This document shows, piece by piece, positions 25,312 to 34,974 of a stretch of 37,021 nucleotides of DNA; within the stretch, counting starts at the first letter, position 1; the number at the start of each line of letters is the position of its first letter. Location of the stretch: contig WJIN01000221.1 in the NCBI GenBank assembly GCA_014730295.1, forward strand, positions 1 through 37,021. Direction: 5' to 3'. This stretch comes from Promethearchaeota archaeon (GTDB taxonomy: Archaea; Asgardarchaeota; Lokiarchaeia; Sigynarchaeales; SOKP01). The notes under the pieces are model-generated. The model was not told the origin of the DNA. It did no database searches and worked only from the letters and a program-made list of their open reading frames with translations. The translations under genes and the position numbers were made by a program.

Positions 25312-26427
25312 ATGTCTCCAAAACAGTTAAGAGTGTGTTGTTGGGATCTTGAAGGACCTATTTCTGTTGTTGATTTTGCCGCAGAAATGGGTAAATTGCT
25401 GGGATCGAAGAAAGAATTGGGCTTACAAAAATATGATATGGGTGAATTCTTTTTTATGATTTCTCAATATGATGATTATCTAATCGATACTCCCGGTATT
25501 AAAGAACAATTGGGGATCCCCGAATATCAACCCGGCGATACCTTACGTGTTATGGCACCGATGTATGTTGCTTGCTTTACTAACGATGAATTAGTCGAGT
25601 TGGCTAAAAATAATTTGGGAATCTTGCCAGGAATACGGGAATTAATGGCACTATTGCAGAAAGAATGGGAAATTTTTGTAATATCTACTAGTTATTCGCA
25701 ATTTGCATATCAAGTAACCAGTGAGCTCAATATTCCTCAAGACCATGTGTATTGCACTGACCTCCCCTTAGACCAATTGAAAAATAGCGTATCTAACATT
25801 TCAGAAAGCGTTGAGATTTTAGTCAAGGAGATATTTCAGAAATACCTCGCTAACGATAAAAAATTGGAATCCGTGATAGGTGATTTAAATGACTTTTTCT
25901 GGAAAGGAGAGGAGAGCGATTATATTAAAGTTATGAACCAGATAAAAGTACGAGGTGGGAAAAGAAAAGAATTAGCTGTAGAAGATATATCTTCACGAAC
26001 AGAAACTCCCATAGAGAAGATGATCGCTATAGGTGATTCAATCACGGACATTAACATGCTTGAAAGACTCGATGGTGAGGGAGGGATTGCGATATCGTTT
26101 AATGGAAATAGATTTTCTTTAAAACGAGCAAATACAGCGGTTACCACCCCTAATGGATTAGGGATACTTCCAATATTTGAACATCATGATGATCTAAAAA
26201 AGTTTTTGAAAGAGTGGGAAGATTTCTATGATTCATTTAAGGATAATCCAAAGCAAATCCCCGATACTCTTATCTCTAAGGTGTGTAAAAATCATTTTAT
26301 ATATTATGAATTCGTACCGAAAATCGTTCAACTAGGAACTAAAGATTCGGAAGATATGCAAAAAATAATAGATGAACAAGAAACTATGAGGAAAAAAGTA
26401 AGAGGTTGGGCGGGTAAATTAGGATAA
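25312..26427 (+). CDS. HAD-superfamily phosphohydrolase, archaeal COG4030/EhaR-like
   Basis: A 371-residue protein of the haloacid dehalogenase fold. Motif I is CWDLEGP with nucleophile D12 (DxEGP in place of DxDGT), motif II is the serine/threonine run VISTSYS, and motif IV is AIGDSITDINML, which coordinates Mg2+. A large helical cap lies between motifs I and II (about 25-105). This form, with DLEGP, is found in the archaeal family that includes the product annotated as subunit R of methanogen energy-converting hydrogenase A. No hydrogenase genes are near, so a stand-alone phosphatase role is more likely; the substrate is unknown. It is convergent with the zinc/TM gene (11-bp gap). Confidence 0.75.
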   Translation: MSPKQLRVCCWDLEGPISVVDFAAEMGKLLGSKKELGLQKYDMGEFFFMISQYDDYLIDTPGIKEQLGIPEYQPGDTLRVMAPMYVACFTNDELVELAKNNLGILPGIRELMALLQKEWEIFVISTSYSQFAYQVTSELNIPQDHVYCTDLPLDQLKNSVSNISESVEILVKEIFQKYLANDKKLESVIGDLNDFFWKGEESDYIKVMNQIKVRGGKRKELAVEDISSRTETPIEKMIAIGDSITDINMLERLDGEGGIAISFNGNRFSLKRANTAVTTPNGLGILPIFEHHDDLKKFLKEWEDFYDSFKDNPKQIPDTLISKVCKNHFIYYEFVPKIVQLGTKDSEDMQKIIDEQETMRKKVRGWAGKLG

Positions 26428-26438
26428 TAAGTTAAAGA

Positions 26439-27050
26439 TCATCTTATATTATTATTGTTAGAATCTATGAAATATTTCTGGTAATATCGCATTCCTTCTT
26501 TGATCTCTTTCCGTTTTTTCATATTCTGATAAAATAGATAAATTATAGGCAAAAGAAAAACGAGGAGATAATAGATACGTACTTGATATACCAATATGAA
26601 AAATAACACCGAAATTAAGGAATATATGGCATATAGAGCATTATATAGGAACATATTACTCCTCCATTTAGAGCTTTCTATAAATTTTCCGTCTTTAAGG
26701 GTTTCATAGCATGTACAACATATTAAAGGAAGTTCAATATTGTATTTTTCTTTATAATATAATTTATGCATAACAGTAAGCATTCTATCAATTTTATTTC
26801 CGCACAATTTACATTTAAATGCGTTCCGCTTCTTTCTATCGTATTCGATCATATTTACTTCAGAACGAGGGAAAAAACAATCGTCATTAAAAAAGTGGGA
26901 ACACGTTTCACATGTCAGTTGTTTCTCCAACTCTCTTTGCTGGTAACGATTCACTTTAGGTTGCGAAAAAAATTCAAAATTAGAATGTGTTTTACAGAGA
27001 ACTCTCCCTTTTTCATCGATTTCAAATTCGGGCTCGATTATATCACGCAT
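26439..27050 (-). CDS. Zinc-ribbon-like protein with two membrane segments
   Basis: A 203-residue protein. The N-terminal about 120 residues are cytoplasmic and cysteine-rich: CETCSHFFNDDCFFP, then CKLCGNKID, and after a helix CCTCYE. The CxxC pairs (CETC, CKLC, CTC) suggest one or two zinc sites. Residues about 130-180 form two hydrophobic helices (YAIYSLISVLFFILVYQV and IYYLLVFLLPIIYLFY) with a very short turn, a hairpin in the membrane, followed by a basic tail MKKRKEIKEG. I do not recognise the family. It may be a membrane-tethered adaptor. It is convergent with the HAD gene and has 148 bp separating it from the epimerase gene on the same strand. Confidence 0.65.
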   Translation of the reverse strand: MRDIIEPEFEIDEKGRVLCKTHSNFEFFSQPKVNRYQQRELEKQLTCETCSHFFNDDCFFPRSEVNMIEYDRKKRNAFKCKLCGNKIDRMLTVMHKLYYKEKYNIELPLICCTCYETLKDGKFIESSKWRSNMFLYNALYAIYSLISVLFFILVYQVRIYYLLVFLLPIIYLFYQNMKKRKEIKEGMRYYQKYFIDSNNNNIR

Positions 27051-27198
27051 TGGAATTTTCTAAAAGTAACTTTTTTGATTTACTTTCTTTTTAGTAATTA
27101 AAAAAATTCAGAATTAAAAATCTAATGTTTATTTAACTCAATTCTATAATTTTTATTTAAGGTTTAACTTGACAAAAAGAAAAAGGTTTGTTTCCAAT

Positions 27199-28152
27199 TT
27201 ATTCATCTAAATATTTAGATTGATGAAGAAGATGTTTTTGGGCTAGATTTTTGGTTAATTTGTAAAAATAGTATAGTATTCCGATTTCCTCCTCGATATC
27301 TTCATAGTAATCTTCTAATGTATGTTTTTGATATTGAAGGAGTTTTTGACTTTCATCGGTATCTAAAAACCCGCAATGGAAATCCTTCTTAGCGAATGCC
27401 TCATCAGGAAAGTTCTTAAAATCAATTCCAAAAATTTCAAACATTCTATTTAAATATTCTTTATATGTAGTTCGACATTTTTTTCCTCCCGCAATATGAA
27501 ATGTATTACCCCATATCTCTTCAACTCCAATAGCATTAACCAATGCTAAAGCAGTATCTTTCGCAGTGCAGACTTCAATCGAAGTGTCTAATGGCATTTC
27601 AAACATTATTGGATCCATTTTAATCTTTCTTGGTGAAACAATATAAGTGAGTCGGAAGATAGCCCATTCTAAATCCGAATTTTTAATCTCTTGTTCGCAT
27701 TGTAATTTTTGCCTTGCGTAATGGTCATTTTTATTTGGGTTAGGTTCATCAGTTTTTTTAATGTATGGATTATCTCTCCGATCCCCATAGACAGCTATAG
27801 AGGATGTAAAAATTAATTTGGGTGTGCTTGGTTCTTGCTCCATTGCCTTAATTAAATTTATTGTTCCTCCATAATTGACAGAATTTGCTAGATCTGGATT
27901 CTTATCTGCTAATGGTGGAATAATAGCTGCAAGATGGATAACGACATCAATTTCTTTAACAGCGTTTTTAACATCCTCTTTATTTCTTATGTCACCCCAA
28001 AAAATTTCTGTATTTTTTCGATATCCCAAGCTAGTCATCCAATTATTAAGATTCTTAACTTCAAATATCCGAACTTCAAAATTTCTTTCTATTAATTTAT
28101 CTAAAACTGCCATTCCTACAATTCCAAACGCGCCTGTTAATAATATTCTCAT
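27199..28152 (-). CDS. NAD-dependent epimerase/dehydratase (extended SDR)
   Basis: An extended short-chain dehydrogenase/reductase acting on nucleotide sugars or related substrates. From the ATG at 28152, MRILLTGAFGIVGMAVL gives the NAD(P) GxxGxxG loop exactly at the usual N-terminus. Then come WGDIRN, DVVIHLAAIIPP, the catalytic Ser in FTSSIAVYGDRR, and YARQK for the YxxxK pair. An in-frame start at 28254 would add 34 basic residues that do not belong to the fold, so I chose 28152 (317 residues). The region ATPLDTSIEVCTAKD-like and FHIAGGKKCRT fit the substrate half. No neighbour reveals the sugar involved. Confidence 0.85.
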   Translation of the reverse strand: MRILLTGAFGIVGMAVLDKLIERNFEVRIFEVKNLNNWMTSLGYRKNTEIFWGDIRNKEDVKNAVKEIDVVIHLAAIIPPLADKNPDLANSVNYGGTINLIKAMEQEPSTPKLIFTSSIAVYGDRRDNPYIKKTDEPNPNKNDHYARQKLQCEQEIKNSDLEWAIFRLTYIVSPRKIKMDPIMFEMPLDTSIEVCTAKDTALALVNAIGVEEIWGNTFHIAGGKKCRTTYKEYLNRMFEIFGIDFKNFPDEAFAKKDFHCGFLDTDESQKLLQYQKHTLEDYYEDIEEEIGILYYFYKLTKNLAQKHLLHQSKYLDE

Positions 28153-28321
28153 ATATTTATGATTACTCCTATGTCTTTTTTTAGACGGATTATTGACTAA
28201 ATAATATAAAACTTCTCCAGCGAATCTCGCTTTTTGTCTAAAATATTTTTCCAATAATCAAAATCTTAGTATTCATTAGAATAAAATTAATTCATACTAA
28301 TTATTTATTGGGTTGCGACAA

Positions 28322-28338
28322 GGAAGTATTTATATATA
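28322..28338 (+). promoter_or_regulatory. Strong BRE/TATA-like box before the Bat-like regulator
   Basis: ggaag (28322-28326) followed by tttatatata (28329-28338) is one of the best archaeal promoter matches in the window, 40 bp before the ATG at 28379. It predicts a leader of roughly 15-20 bases. Confidence 0.55.
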
Positions 28339-28378
28339 GTTGCCTTTTATATTCATAATTACAATTTTTATTAAATAA

Positions 28379-29056
28379 ATGAAAGTCATTAGATTACAAA
28401 TCCCTGGAAATTTATTAAAACTTGTTGGTTTCGCCGAAATGTTTGAGGAATTAAAATCTGTGGAGATTCTGAAAGCATTCCAGTACGATCAAAATCAATT
28501 TTTTTCACTTCAAAAAATTCGCTTTAAGCCAGATACTATGAAAAATATTTCAGATGATATAAAAGAAAAATTCAATCCTAAAAATATACAAATTCTTGAT
28601 ATCAAAAGAGATGAAATACTCTGCATAATGTATCAAAATAAAGCATCAGGGTTTTTTCCTATTATAGAATCTGGTCCTTGGGCTTTTATTTTCCCAATTT
28701 ATGCTTCTCGAGAAGTTCTTCTGGTTAATTTCATTTCCCATGATGATTATGTTGCCAATTTGTTTGAAACACTTGCTAAATTTACCGATAATTATGAAAT
28801 TCTCGGAATAAGTAATGTGAAGGACGCGAAAAAGATCGATGATATTATCGGGAAATATTCCATCCCGTTTCCAGAATTTACAAAAAAACAGAGGGAAATC
28901 GCGCAATATGCTACAGAACATGGTTTCTTTGAATCTCCTAAACAAATTTCTGCTGAAGAAATCGGTGTTAATTTCAGTATTTCGGCATCAGCAGTGAATA
29001 AACATCTAAGAAAAGTGCGACGCAAGGCAATGGAATATTTTTTTGGAAGATATTAA
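28379..29056 (+). CDS. Bat-type HTH_10 transcriptional regulator
   Basis: A 225-residue archaeal regulator. Residues about 1-155 are an alpha/beta sensor-like domain of the kind preceding HTH_10 in bacterio-opsin activator relatives, with IKEKFNPKNIQILDI and WAFIFPIYASREVLLV. Residues about 160-225 are HTH_10: FTKKQREIAQYATEHGFFESP, then EIGVNFSISASAVNKHLRKV, where the recognition helix is ASAVNKHLRK, and a final RRKAMEYFFGRY. The family activates or represses genes in archaea; the signal is unknown. It has its own promoter box. Downstream is a decayed gene, so any former partner is lost. The two sensor kinases at 32-37 kb are not adjacent. Confidence 0.85.
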   Translation: MKVIRLQIPGNLLKLVGFAEMFEELKSVEILKAFQYDQNQFFSLQKIRFKPDTMKNISDDIKEKFNPKNIQILDIKRDEILCIMYQNKASGFFPIIESGPWAFIFPIYASREVLLVNFISHDDYVANLFETLAKFTDNYEILGISNVKDAKKIDDIIGKYSIPFPEFTKKQREIAQYATEHGFFESPKQISAEEIGVNFSISASAVNKHLRKVRRKAMEYFFGRY

Positions 29057-29224
29057 GAATAATTTATTTATATTAATGTGGATTTCAAAATTAAGAATGA
29101 TATAAGAGAAATATTTTTATCTGCAAGCTATTTACTTTTCCTAATCTAATTAAGAATTTCAAAATCAATTTATTGAACGAATCTTAATTTTTTTCTATTT
29201 TAACATTAAGAGTTATAGAGTAGA

Positions 29225-29945
29225 ATGAAAAATGCAAAAATAACAAATGATAATGAAGAAGTCAAAATCTTATTATTGAATTATATCGCAAAATCGAGAA
29301 AAGTCATTATAAGTTAATAAGATTTTTCTATTACTACACAAGAAGTTTTTTTCTCATTATTTTCATATTGATCGTTTCGATTGTGTTATTGTTATTTATT
29401 ATCGTGTCTGGATTTATAATTTCAAGAGTCACTGAAATCTTCTCAATTACGGCACTCATTCTTTCCCTTACCGGGATCTTGTATAGGATGATGTATTAAA
29501 AAGAATACTCGGTTAAAGAGCTAACTATTCAACATTTAAGGGATGATCTTTATGAAATAGATTTTATGATACAAAACGCGGGATTCGGCAAACTTAGATT
29601 GATTTTGCCTTCTATTCTGTAGAAAATAAGGATTTTAAAAATTCGTATGATTTTTTCAGGTGTACTCCTATGGAAATGGGAGAATATTTTGGAAATCTAC
29701 TAAAAAAGTTGAAGAGTAGTGCAGAAGATGAGATGGAGCTATATCTACTAAGAAACATCCTTAAAGATCGTGGGAAATTTCAATTCTCAAATATAAAAAG
29801 ATTTAGATTTTGGAGGTGATTGGATGGAAATTTTCGATTTTATTTAAAAGTTTTAAAAGTAAGTTCAAACAAATTTAATGATTTTAGCATATTAGGAGCT
29901 TGGAACGGATTCTTTTTTATAATGAAAATAATGGAAAGGTTATAA
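29225..29945 (+). pseudogene. Decayed membrane-protein gene with stops and frameshifts
   Basis: No intact gene spans 29057-30003, but protein-like text runs through it in three frames. An ATG at 29225 opens MKNAKITNDNEEVKILLLNY. From about 29257 the next frame reads IEKSHYKLIRFFYYYTRS and two hydrophobic segments (FFLIIFILIVSIVLLLFIIV and FSITALILSLTGILY), broken by TAA at 29497-29499, and ends at TAG 29620. From about 29607 a third frame continues YSVENKDFKNSYDFFRCTPM and LKKLKSSAEDEMELYLLRNI, broken by TGA at 29817-29819, to TAA at 29943-29945. Joined, it would encode about 240 residues: a short N-terminus, a two-helix membrane hairpin and a soluble tail. The family is not recognised. The two frame changes and two stops argue for a dead gene rather than recoding. 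Confidence 0.6.
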
Positions 29946-30003
29946 TAGTAATCTTGATTTCTATTGTAGTATAAAATAGGTTTTCTAAAGGATGTGAATC
30001 TGT

Positions 30004-30624
30004 TTGCTGGATAATCTGCTTTCTAAAACGAAATTTAAAGGATCGTTTGAAAAATTTATACAGAAAAAATTTTATCATAAAATATCAGCAAACTCAATAA
30101 CAATTTTGGGTTTAATTTTAGGGTTATGCAGTGCTCTGTTAATATGGTTAAGCCCATTTTATTTTGATAATATATATATTTTAATCGCCTCTGTGGTCTT
30201 TTTAGGTATCTCTTTTTTTTTTGATACTATTGATGGTGCGGTGGCTCGGATAGAGGATTCAAGTCCATTTGGTGGAATTCTTGATCTTTTTTGTGATAGA
30301 ACTGTCGAAGTAATCATAATTATTACAATTATTTCTACGGATACATCCTTATTTTGGCCAGGAATCTTCTCCTTAGGAGCTATTGTTCTTTGTATAACTG
30401 TATTTTTAGCTATTGGGGCTGCTGTTAATGAAGAAAAATTAAAAAGATCGGAAAAAATAATTTACTATGCGCGGGGAATTATGGAGAGAGGAGAAACTTT
30501 TCTTTTTTTAGTAGTTTTAATACTTCTCCCAATCGCACGTCTAATAATATTGTGGCTTTTCGCTTTTTTAGTTTTTATTACAGCAATTCAACGTCTTAAA
30601 GTAGGATATGATTTATTTAGGTAA
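30004..30624 (+). CDS. CDP-alcohol phosphatidyltransferase family membrane enzyme
   Basis: An integral membrane enzyme that joins a CDP-activated lipid or alcohol to a polar alcohol in phospholipid synthesis. In archaea, members make archaetidyl-inositol-, -serine- or -glycerol-phosphate lipids. The 206-residue protein carries the family signature DGAVARIEDSSPFGGILD with LFCD (DGxxAR...G...D...D), whose aspartates bind Mg2+ and CDP. About five or six hydrophobic helices surround it (for example ITILGLILGLCSALLIWL and LFLVVLILLPIARLIILW). The TTG at 30004 is the first usable start and is preceded by aaagga (29987-29992). The alcohol substrate cannot be told. It is convergent with the dehydrogenase gene at 30691. 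Confidence 0.85.
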   Translation: MLDNLLSKTKFKGSFEKFIQKKFYHKISANSITILGLILGLCSALLIWLSPFYFDNIYILIASVVFLGISFFFDTIDGAVARIEDSSPFGGILDLFCDRTVEVIIIITIISTDTSLFWPGIFSLGAIVLCITVFLAIGAAVNEEKLKRSEKIIYYARGIMERGETFLFLVVLILLPIARLIILWLFAFLVFITAIQRLKVGYDLFR

Positions 30625-30632
30625 TTTTTTTT
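30625..30632 (+). terminator. Oligo-T tract after the phosphatidyltransferase gene
   Basis: Eight T residues follow directly after the stop codon of the gene ending at 30624. They are a plausible archaeal intrinsic termination signal, though AT-rich sequence makes such runs common. Confidence 0.35.
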
Positions 30633-30690
30633 AAAAACACATATAATAAAAAAAATGATATTAAAATAGTTAATTTATTATCTCATAATT

Positions 30691-31890
30691 TCAATATCTC
30701 TCATTTAATTTAGTTAGTTTACGTTTATTTCTCCGCATTTGCTTTTCTAATTCCTTAAGGGCATTTTGAACAGAATAGTTATATGGTGTCATGTTTTCTT
30801 CAGCTGCACCTTGAATCGTCTCAAAAGTTTTATCAGAGATTTTTTCTTTTATGAACTCAAATATTTCCTCGGCATTTTTGGCAACTTTATTAACCCAAAT
30901 CGCCAGAATCTCTCCTGCATTTGCCACAAAATCAGGGAATGCTATTATGTTTTTCTCCTCGAGTGTTTTAAATATGCCCTTTTGATATGGAATATTCGCA
31001 GCAGGAACAATCGCAATCGCATCAATCTTGTTGATATTTTGTGAGTTTATTACATCCGGTCTTGCTCCTGGTATGATGAAATCAGTTCGATATTCAGAAG
31101 AGAGTTCAAAAAGATTCTCTTTTTCAATTCTTAGAAAATTTGGGCTCTCATAATGATTTACCAAATTATCTCCATATTGTTCTTTTAATTCTAAGAGCTC
31201 ATTTATATCTAATCCATTCTCATCGAATATCGCACCTTTTATTGTTGAAACGCCGGTGAGGTTAAATCCCAACTCATCTAGGGCCATTCCTATAGCAGTG
31301 CCAACTTTCCCAAAGCCCTCTAAGATCACTGAGGGAGCTTTACTGGTATCTCTTTCTTTGGAAGATAATTTTTCTAAATTATTATAAATTACTTCTAAGC
31401 AATAAACTACCCCATAACCAGTAAATAATTCCTCGACTGGCACCCCTCTCTTTTCCATCCCTAACTTATTTGGAGCAAGGTTTGGTGCTCCAATCACATT
31501 AAAGATTTTCGATAAATCATCATCATCAGTACCCATATCGGGTCCCGGATAATACACATCATTTTTTATAAATGGTTCAATCTGCTTGGCGAAACCTGTA
31601 AGCAATATATTCTTTTCTTCTTCATCTGTTGGATTACCCCAAATTCCTGCCTTAGAGCCTCCCACTTTCATTTTATAAGAACAAAATTTTAGCGTCATAG
31701 CTCTTGACAGCCTTATCATCTCATCTAATTCAATATCGGGAAGCATTCTTATTCCTCCGGCGGGAATTCCATATACAGAGTTATCTATAACTAAAACAGC
31801 ATTCAATCCAATTGAAGAATTGTTTATATTAATGATTTTTTCTGGTCCGTAATCATCCAATAAAGATTCATCTTTAATATTAAATTTCAA
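30691..31890 (-). CDS. Glu/Leu/Phe/Val dehydrogenase family protein
   Basis: An NAD(P)-dependent amino-acid dehydrogenase that interconverts an amino acid with its 2-oxo acid and ammonia. In 399 residues, the substrate half holds PAGGIRMLPDIELDEM, RAMTLKFCSYKMKVGGSKAG (catalytic Lys in GGSKAG; most members have GGxKGG or GGGK) and PGPDMGTDD. The nucleotide half has EGFGKVGTAIGMALDELG, the Rossmann loop, and VVANAGEIL-like ADFVANAGEIL near the end. AGG-x-RM and PDxGTxDxD recall leucine/phenylalanine dehydrogenases as much as glutamate dehydrogenase, so substrate is left open. The gene stands alone, convergent with the phosphatidyltransferase gene and divergent from the PAS kinase gene. Confidence 0.85.
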   Translation of the reverse strand: MKFNIKDESLLDDYGPEKIININNSSIGLNAVLVIDNSVYGIPAGGIRMLPDIELDEMIRLSRAMTLKFCSYKMKVGGSKAGIWGNPTDEEEKNILLTGFAKQIEPFIKNDVYYPGPDMGTDDDDLSKIFNVIGAPNLAPNKLGMEKRGVPVEELFTGYGVVYCLEVIYNNLEKLSSKERDTSKAPSVILEGFGKVGTAIGMALDELGFNLTGVSTIKGAIFDENGLDINELLELKEQYGDNLVNHYESPNFLRIEKENLFELSSEYRTDFIIPGARPDVINSQNINKIDAIAIVPAANIPYQKGIFKTLEEKNIIAFPDFVANAGEILAIWVNKVAKNAEEIFEFIKEKISDKTFETIQGAAEENMTPYNYSVQNALKELEKQMRRNKRKLTKLNERY

Positions 31891-32055
31891 CTTTCTTCTA
31901 CCTACTTTTGGTATTTTTTATAATCCCCAAGAAAACTTAGGTAGATAGTATTAGAATTCACTTTTTTTTAATATTTTTAATAAATACCAATACCTTTAAT
32001 TCATAATAAATAAAATTTACTAAAGAATAATTCAGAAAAAATTGAAAGGGAAAAG

Positions 32056-34893
32056 ATGGAATCAACTCTCAATAAGAATTTTTTGGATAAAATTCAAGAA
32101 CAATTTCTAAAATACACTAACGATTTAATATTTATAATTGGTGATGATAAAAAGTTTCAAATTGAGTATATTAATAAAACTCAAGCTGAACGAATTCTTA
32201 AGGTCTCCCAAAGTCAATTATTGGGCGAGTCTTTTTTGAAATTGATTCATAAAGAAGATATTGATAAGTTTCTTAATATATTGAAAAATGGGATACTAAA
32301 AAATAGTAAATCCTTGGAAATTAGATTAAAGAAGCAAAAACAAGAGTTTTTTTGGTGTGAAATTTCCATTGATAGGGTCGAGATTTTGGGTTCCGATTAC
32401 ATCTTCATAGTTGCGAAGGACATAAATAAAGAAAAGATGTTTGAGAAAAATCTAGAAGAAACTAGAGCCAGATTTCGATGGATTTCTGAATATGTCCCAG
32501 AAATAAAATATTGGCGTTTACTTCAACCTAAAAAATGTGTGAGCGCGGTTCAAAAATCTCAAGAAATGCTTGAAACGGTAATAAACAACATCCCTCATTA
32601 TGTATTTTGGAAAGATAATCACTTAAATTTCTTGGGATGCAATAAAAACTTTTCTGAATTAGCCGATTTAATAGATCCAAGTGAGATAACTGGCAAAACT
32701 AATAAGGATCTTCTTCTATTTAGAAACGATGCTGAAAAATTTGAGCGTATTGAACAAGAAGTGGTTAGATCTAATAAACCAAGTCTAAAAAAAAACGAAA
32801 TTTTTATTCTTCCCAATGGAGAAAAAATAATCTTTAATGTAAATCGAATCCCTTTATCTGGTGATAATGATGAGGTTGTCGGGATCTTATCTATGTATCA
32901 AAACATCACCGCATCCAAGCTAGCGGAAGAAAGATTGAGAGCTTCTGAGAAAAAATATCGAAATATTTTAGAAAATATTAAAGAATCGTATTATGAGGTA
33001 GATTTACGGGGTAATATTACTTTTGCGAATGATGCATTTATAGATTTATTGGGATATGATGGAGAAGAGTTTATTGGAATAAATTATAAAACATTCTGCA
33101 ATAAATCTACACAGGAAAAAATTTACCATAAGTTTAATTATGTATATAGGACAGAAACCAGCGTTAAAGATTTTCAGTATAAGGCATATGATAAAGAAGG
33201 AAAAGAAGTTTATGTTGAAATTTCAATTAATTTAAGATATGATTCCGAAGGAGCTAAAATTGGATTCAGTGGTCTATTGCGAGAAATTACAGAAAAATAT
33301 CTACTTCAGCAAAAATTAAAAAAGTCTGAAGAACGATATCGACTTATTTCTGAAAATGCAAATGATTACATTACAATAATCAATGATCAGCTAAAATTTG
33401 AATATATAAATAAACAACCTTATCTTATGGGATTGGGATATTCAAAAGATGATTTGATCGACAAATCGTGCATTGATTATATTCACCCCGATGATAAAAA
33501 AAAAGCAATTAAAACATTAAAATTCAGTTTTGCTGAACGAAAACCCGGATCACAAGAGGTTAGATTTAAACATAAAAGCGGGAAATGGATATGGTTAGAT
33601 GTAAAGGGGAAGATCTTTTATGATACCGATAATAGATCGAAAGCATTATTAATTTCAAGGGATATAACCGAAAGGAAAAGAAATGAAGAAAAAATAAAGA
33701 AATCAGAGGAAAAATTAAAAAAACTAAATAAACTGTTAGAAAAGAAAATTTTAGAACGTACCAAGAAATTGAGAGAATCCGAGGAGAAGTTTCGAACTAT
33801 ATCTGAGCAGTCTTTATTAGGTATAACTTTCATACAAGATGACACGTTAATATATGCTAATAAAGCACTTTCTTCTATTTTGGGTTGGGAAATTAAAGAG
33901 ATGGAAAATTTAGGAATGGATAGTATTGTAGAATCAATCCATCCGAAAGATAAATTAAAATTTATGAAATTAATGAATGAGACCTCCAAATCTTCTTTTG
34001 GATTTACAAAGCAGTTTTCGATACGGATGATAACCAAATCCCAACAAACGAAATATTTAGATGTTTTTATAAGACGGATTAAATATCAAGGCAAAAAAGC
34101 AAAATTGATTTCTATAGTGGATATAACGGATAAAAAAGTAGCAGAATTAAAACTTAGAAAATCAGAACGGGAATTAAAGCGAAAGAATAAAGAATTAAAA
34201 AAATTAGATCAACTGAAAACTGACTTTATTACCATGGCAGCTCACGAACTTAAGACTCCTTTAATATCTATATCTGGCTATACAGACCTTATCCTATTGC
34301 GTGAAGACAATCTGAAATCTGAGATTCGAGAAGATTTGGAACGTATTTTAAATAATTCTAAGCGTTTAGAGGACTATATTAATAAGCTATTGGACGCTAT
34401 GAAAATAGATGCTGAGAAAATGGATTTTAATAAACAAAAAACATATATTTCTAGCATAGTAAAGGAATGCGTGGAAGATTTAAGATATCAAATAGAGAAA
34501 AAAGACATATCGATTTCTTTTAGACTAGATAATCAAATGGTTTCACATGTCGATCCGTTCCGACTTTCTCAAGTATTTTCCAATTTAGTGAGTAACGCAA
34601 TAAAATTTACTCAGAAAGGGGGGAATATTCGAATTAGCGTTGAAAAGAATCACGAGGGAAAAATCCTATGTTCTGTAAAAGATAACGGAATCGGTTTGCT
34701 TGAGAATGAAATTGAAAAACTTTTTGGAAAATTTGTTATGTTGGAAAGAGATATAGAAAAGTTCTCAAAGGGAAGTGGACTTGGTCTATACATTTCTAAG
34801 GGGATAATTGAGGGTCATGGTGGAGAAATATGGGCAGAATCTCGAGGAAAAAACTTAGGTAGTACTTTCAAATTCACCCTTCCCGCAAATTGA
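32056..34893 (+). CDS. Multi-PAS sensor histidine kinase
   Basis: A 945-residue soluble sensor kinase without membrane segments. About five PAS-like domains come first: about 10-140, 165-290, 297-415 (KYRNILENIKESYYEVDL), 425-545 (KSGKWIWLDVKGKIFYD then LISRDITERK) and 575-695, separated by short charged linkers. PAS 2 contains FWKDNHLNFLGCNKNF near residue 185. A HisKA domain follows with the phospho-accepting H730 in MAAHELKTPLISISGY. The C-terminal HATPase has SNLVSNAIKFT (N box), VKDNGIGL (G1) and GSGLGLYISKGI (G2). The start is supported by gaaaggg 5-12 bases upstream. No response regulator is adjacent, so it may signal to a distant partner. A paralogue starts 81 bp downstream. Confidence 0.95.
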   Translation: MESTLNKNFLDKIQEQFLKYTNDLIFIIGDDKKFQIEYINKTQAERILKVSQSQLLGESFLKLIHKEDIDKFLNILKNGILKNSKSLEIRLKKQKQEFFWCEISIDRVEILGSDYIFIVAKDINKEKMFEKNLEETRARFRWISEYVPEIKYWRLLQPKKCVSAVQKSQEMLETVINNIPHYVFWKDNHLNFLGCNKNFSELADLIDPSEITGKTNKDLLLFRNDAEKFERIEQEVVRSNKPSLKKNEIFILPNGEKIIFNVNRIPLSGDNDEVVGILSMYQNITASKLAEERLRASEKKYRNILENIKESYYEVDLRGNITFANDAFIDLLGYDGEEFIGINYKTFCNKSTQEKIYHKFNYVYRTETSVKDFQYKAYDKEGKEVYVEISINLRYDSEGAKIGFSGLLREITEKYLLQQKLKKSEERYRLISENANDYITIINDQLKFEYINKQPYLMGLGYSKDDLIDKSCIDYIHPDDKKKAIKTLKFSFAERKPGSQEVRFKHKSGKWIWLDVKGKIFYDTDNRSKALLISRDITERKRNEEKIKKSEEKLKKLNKLLEKKILERTKKLRESEEKFRTISEQSLLGITFIQDDTLIYANKALSSILGWEIKEMENLGMDSIVESIHPKDKLKFMKLMNETSKSSFGFTKQFSIRMITKSQQTKYLDVFIRRIKYQGKKAKLISIVDITDKKVAELKLRKSERELKRKNKELKKLDQLKTDFITMAAHELKTPLISISGYTDLILLREDNLKSEIREDLERILNNSKRLEDYINKLLDAMKIDAEKMDFNKQKTYISSIVKECVEDLRYQIEKKDISISFRLDNQMVSHVDPFRLSQVFSNLVSNAIKFTQKGGNIRISVEKNHEGKILCSVKDNGIGLLENEIEKLFGKFVMLERDIEKFSKGSGLGLYISKGIIEGHGGEIWAESRGKNLGSTFKFTLPAN

Positions 34894-34974
34894 TATTTAT
34901 ATAATATTCAAATAGATGGATAACCATATCTTCTATAAAGAATATTATTTGGTAAAAATTATCTTATTCACTCA

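Noticed and set aside
25312..26427. Naming the HAD gene as a hydrogenase subunit (ehaR)
   Set aside because: Only the HAD fold and archaeal family resemblance are visible; no hydrogenase genes are in the window.
28153..28254. Start of the epimerase gene at 28254
   Set aside because: It would add 34 basic residues before the NAD-binding strand. The ATG at 28152 places the GxxGxxG loop at the usual distance.
29225..29945. Selenocysteine or programmed frameshift reading of the broken gene
   Set aside because: TGA at 29817 alone could be Sec, but a TAA at 29497 and two frame changes also occur, so decay is the simpler explanation.
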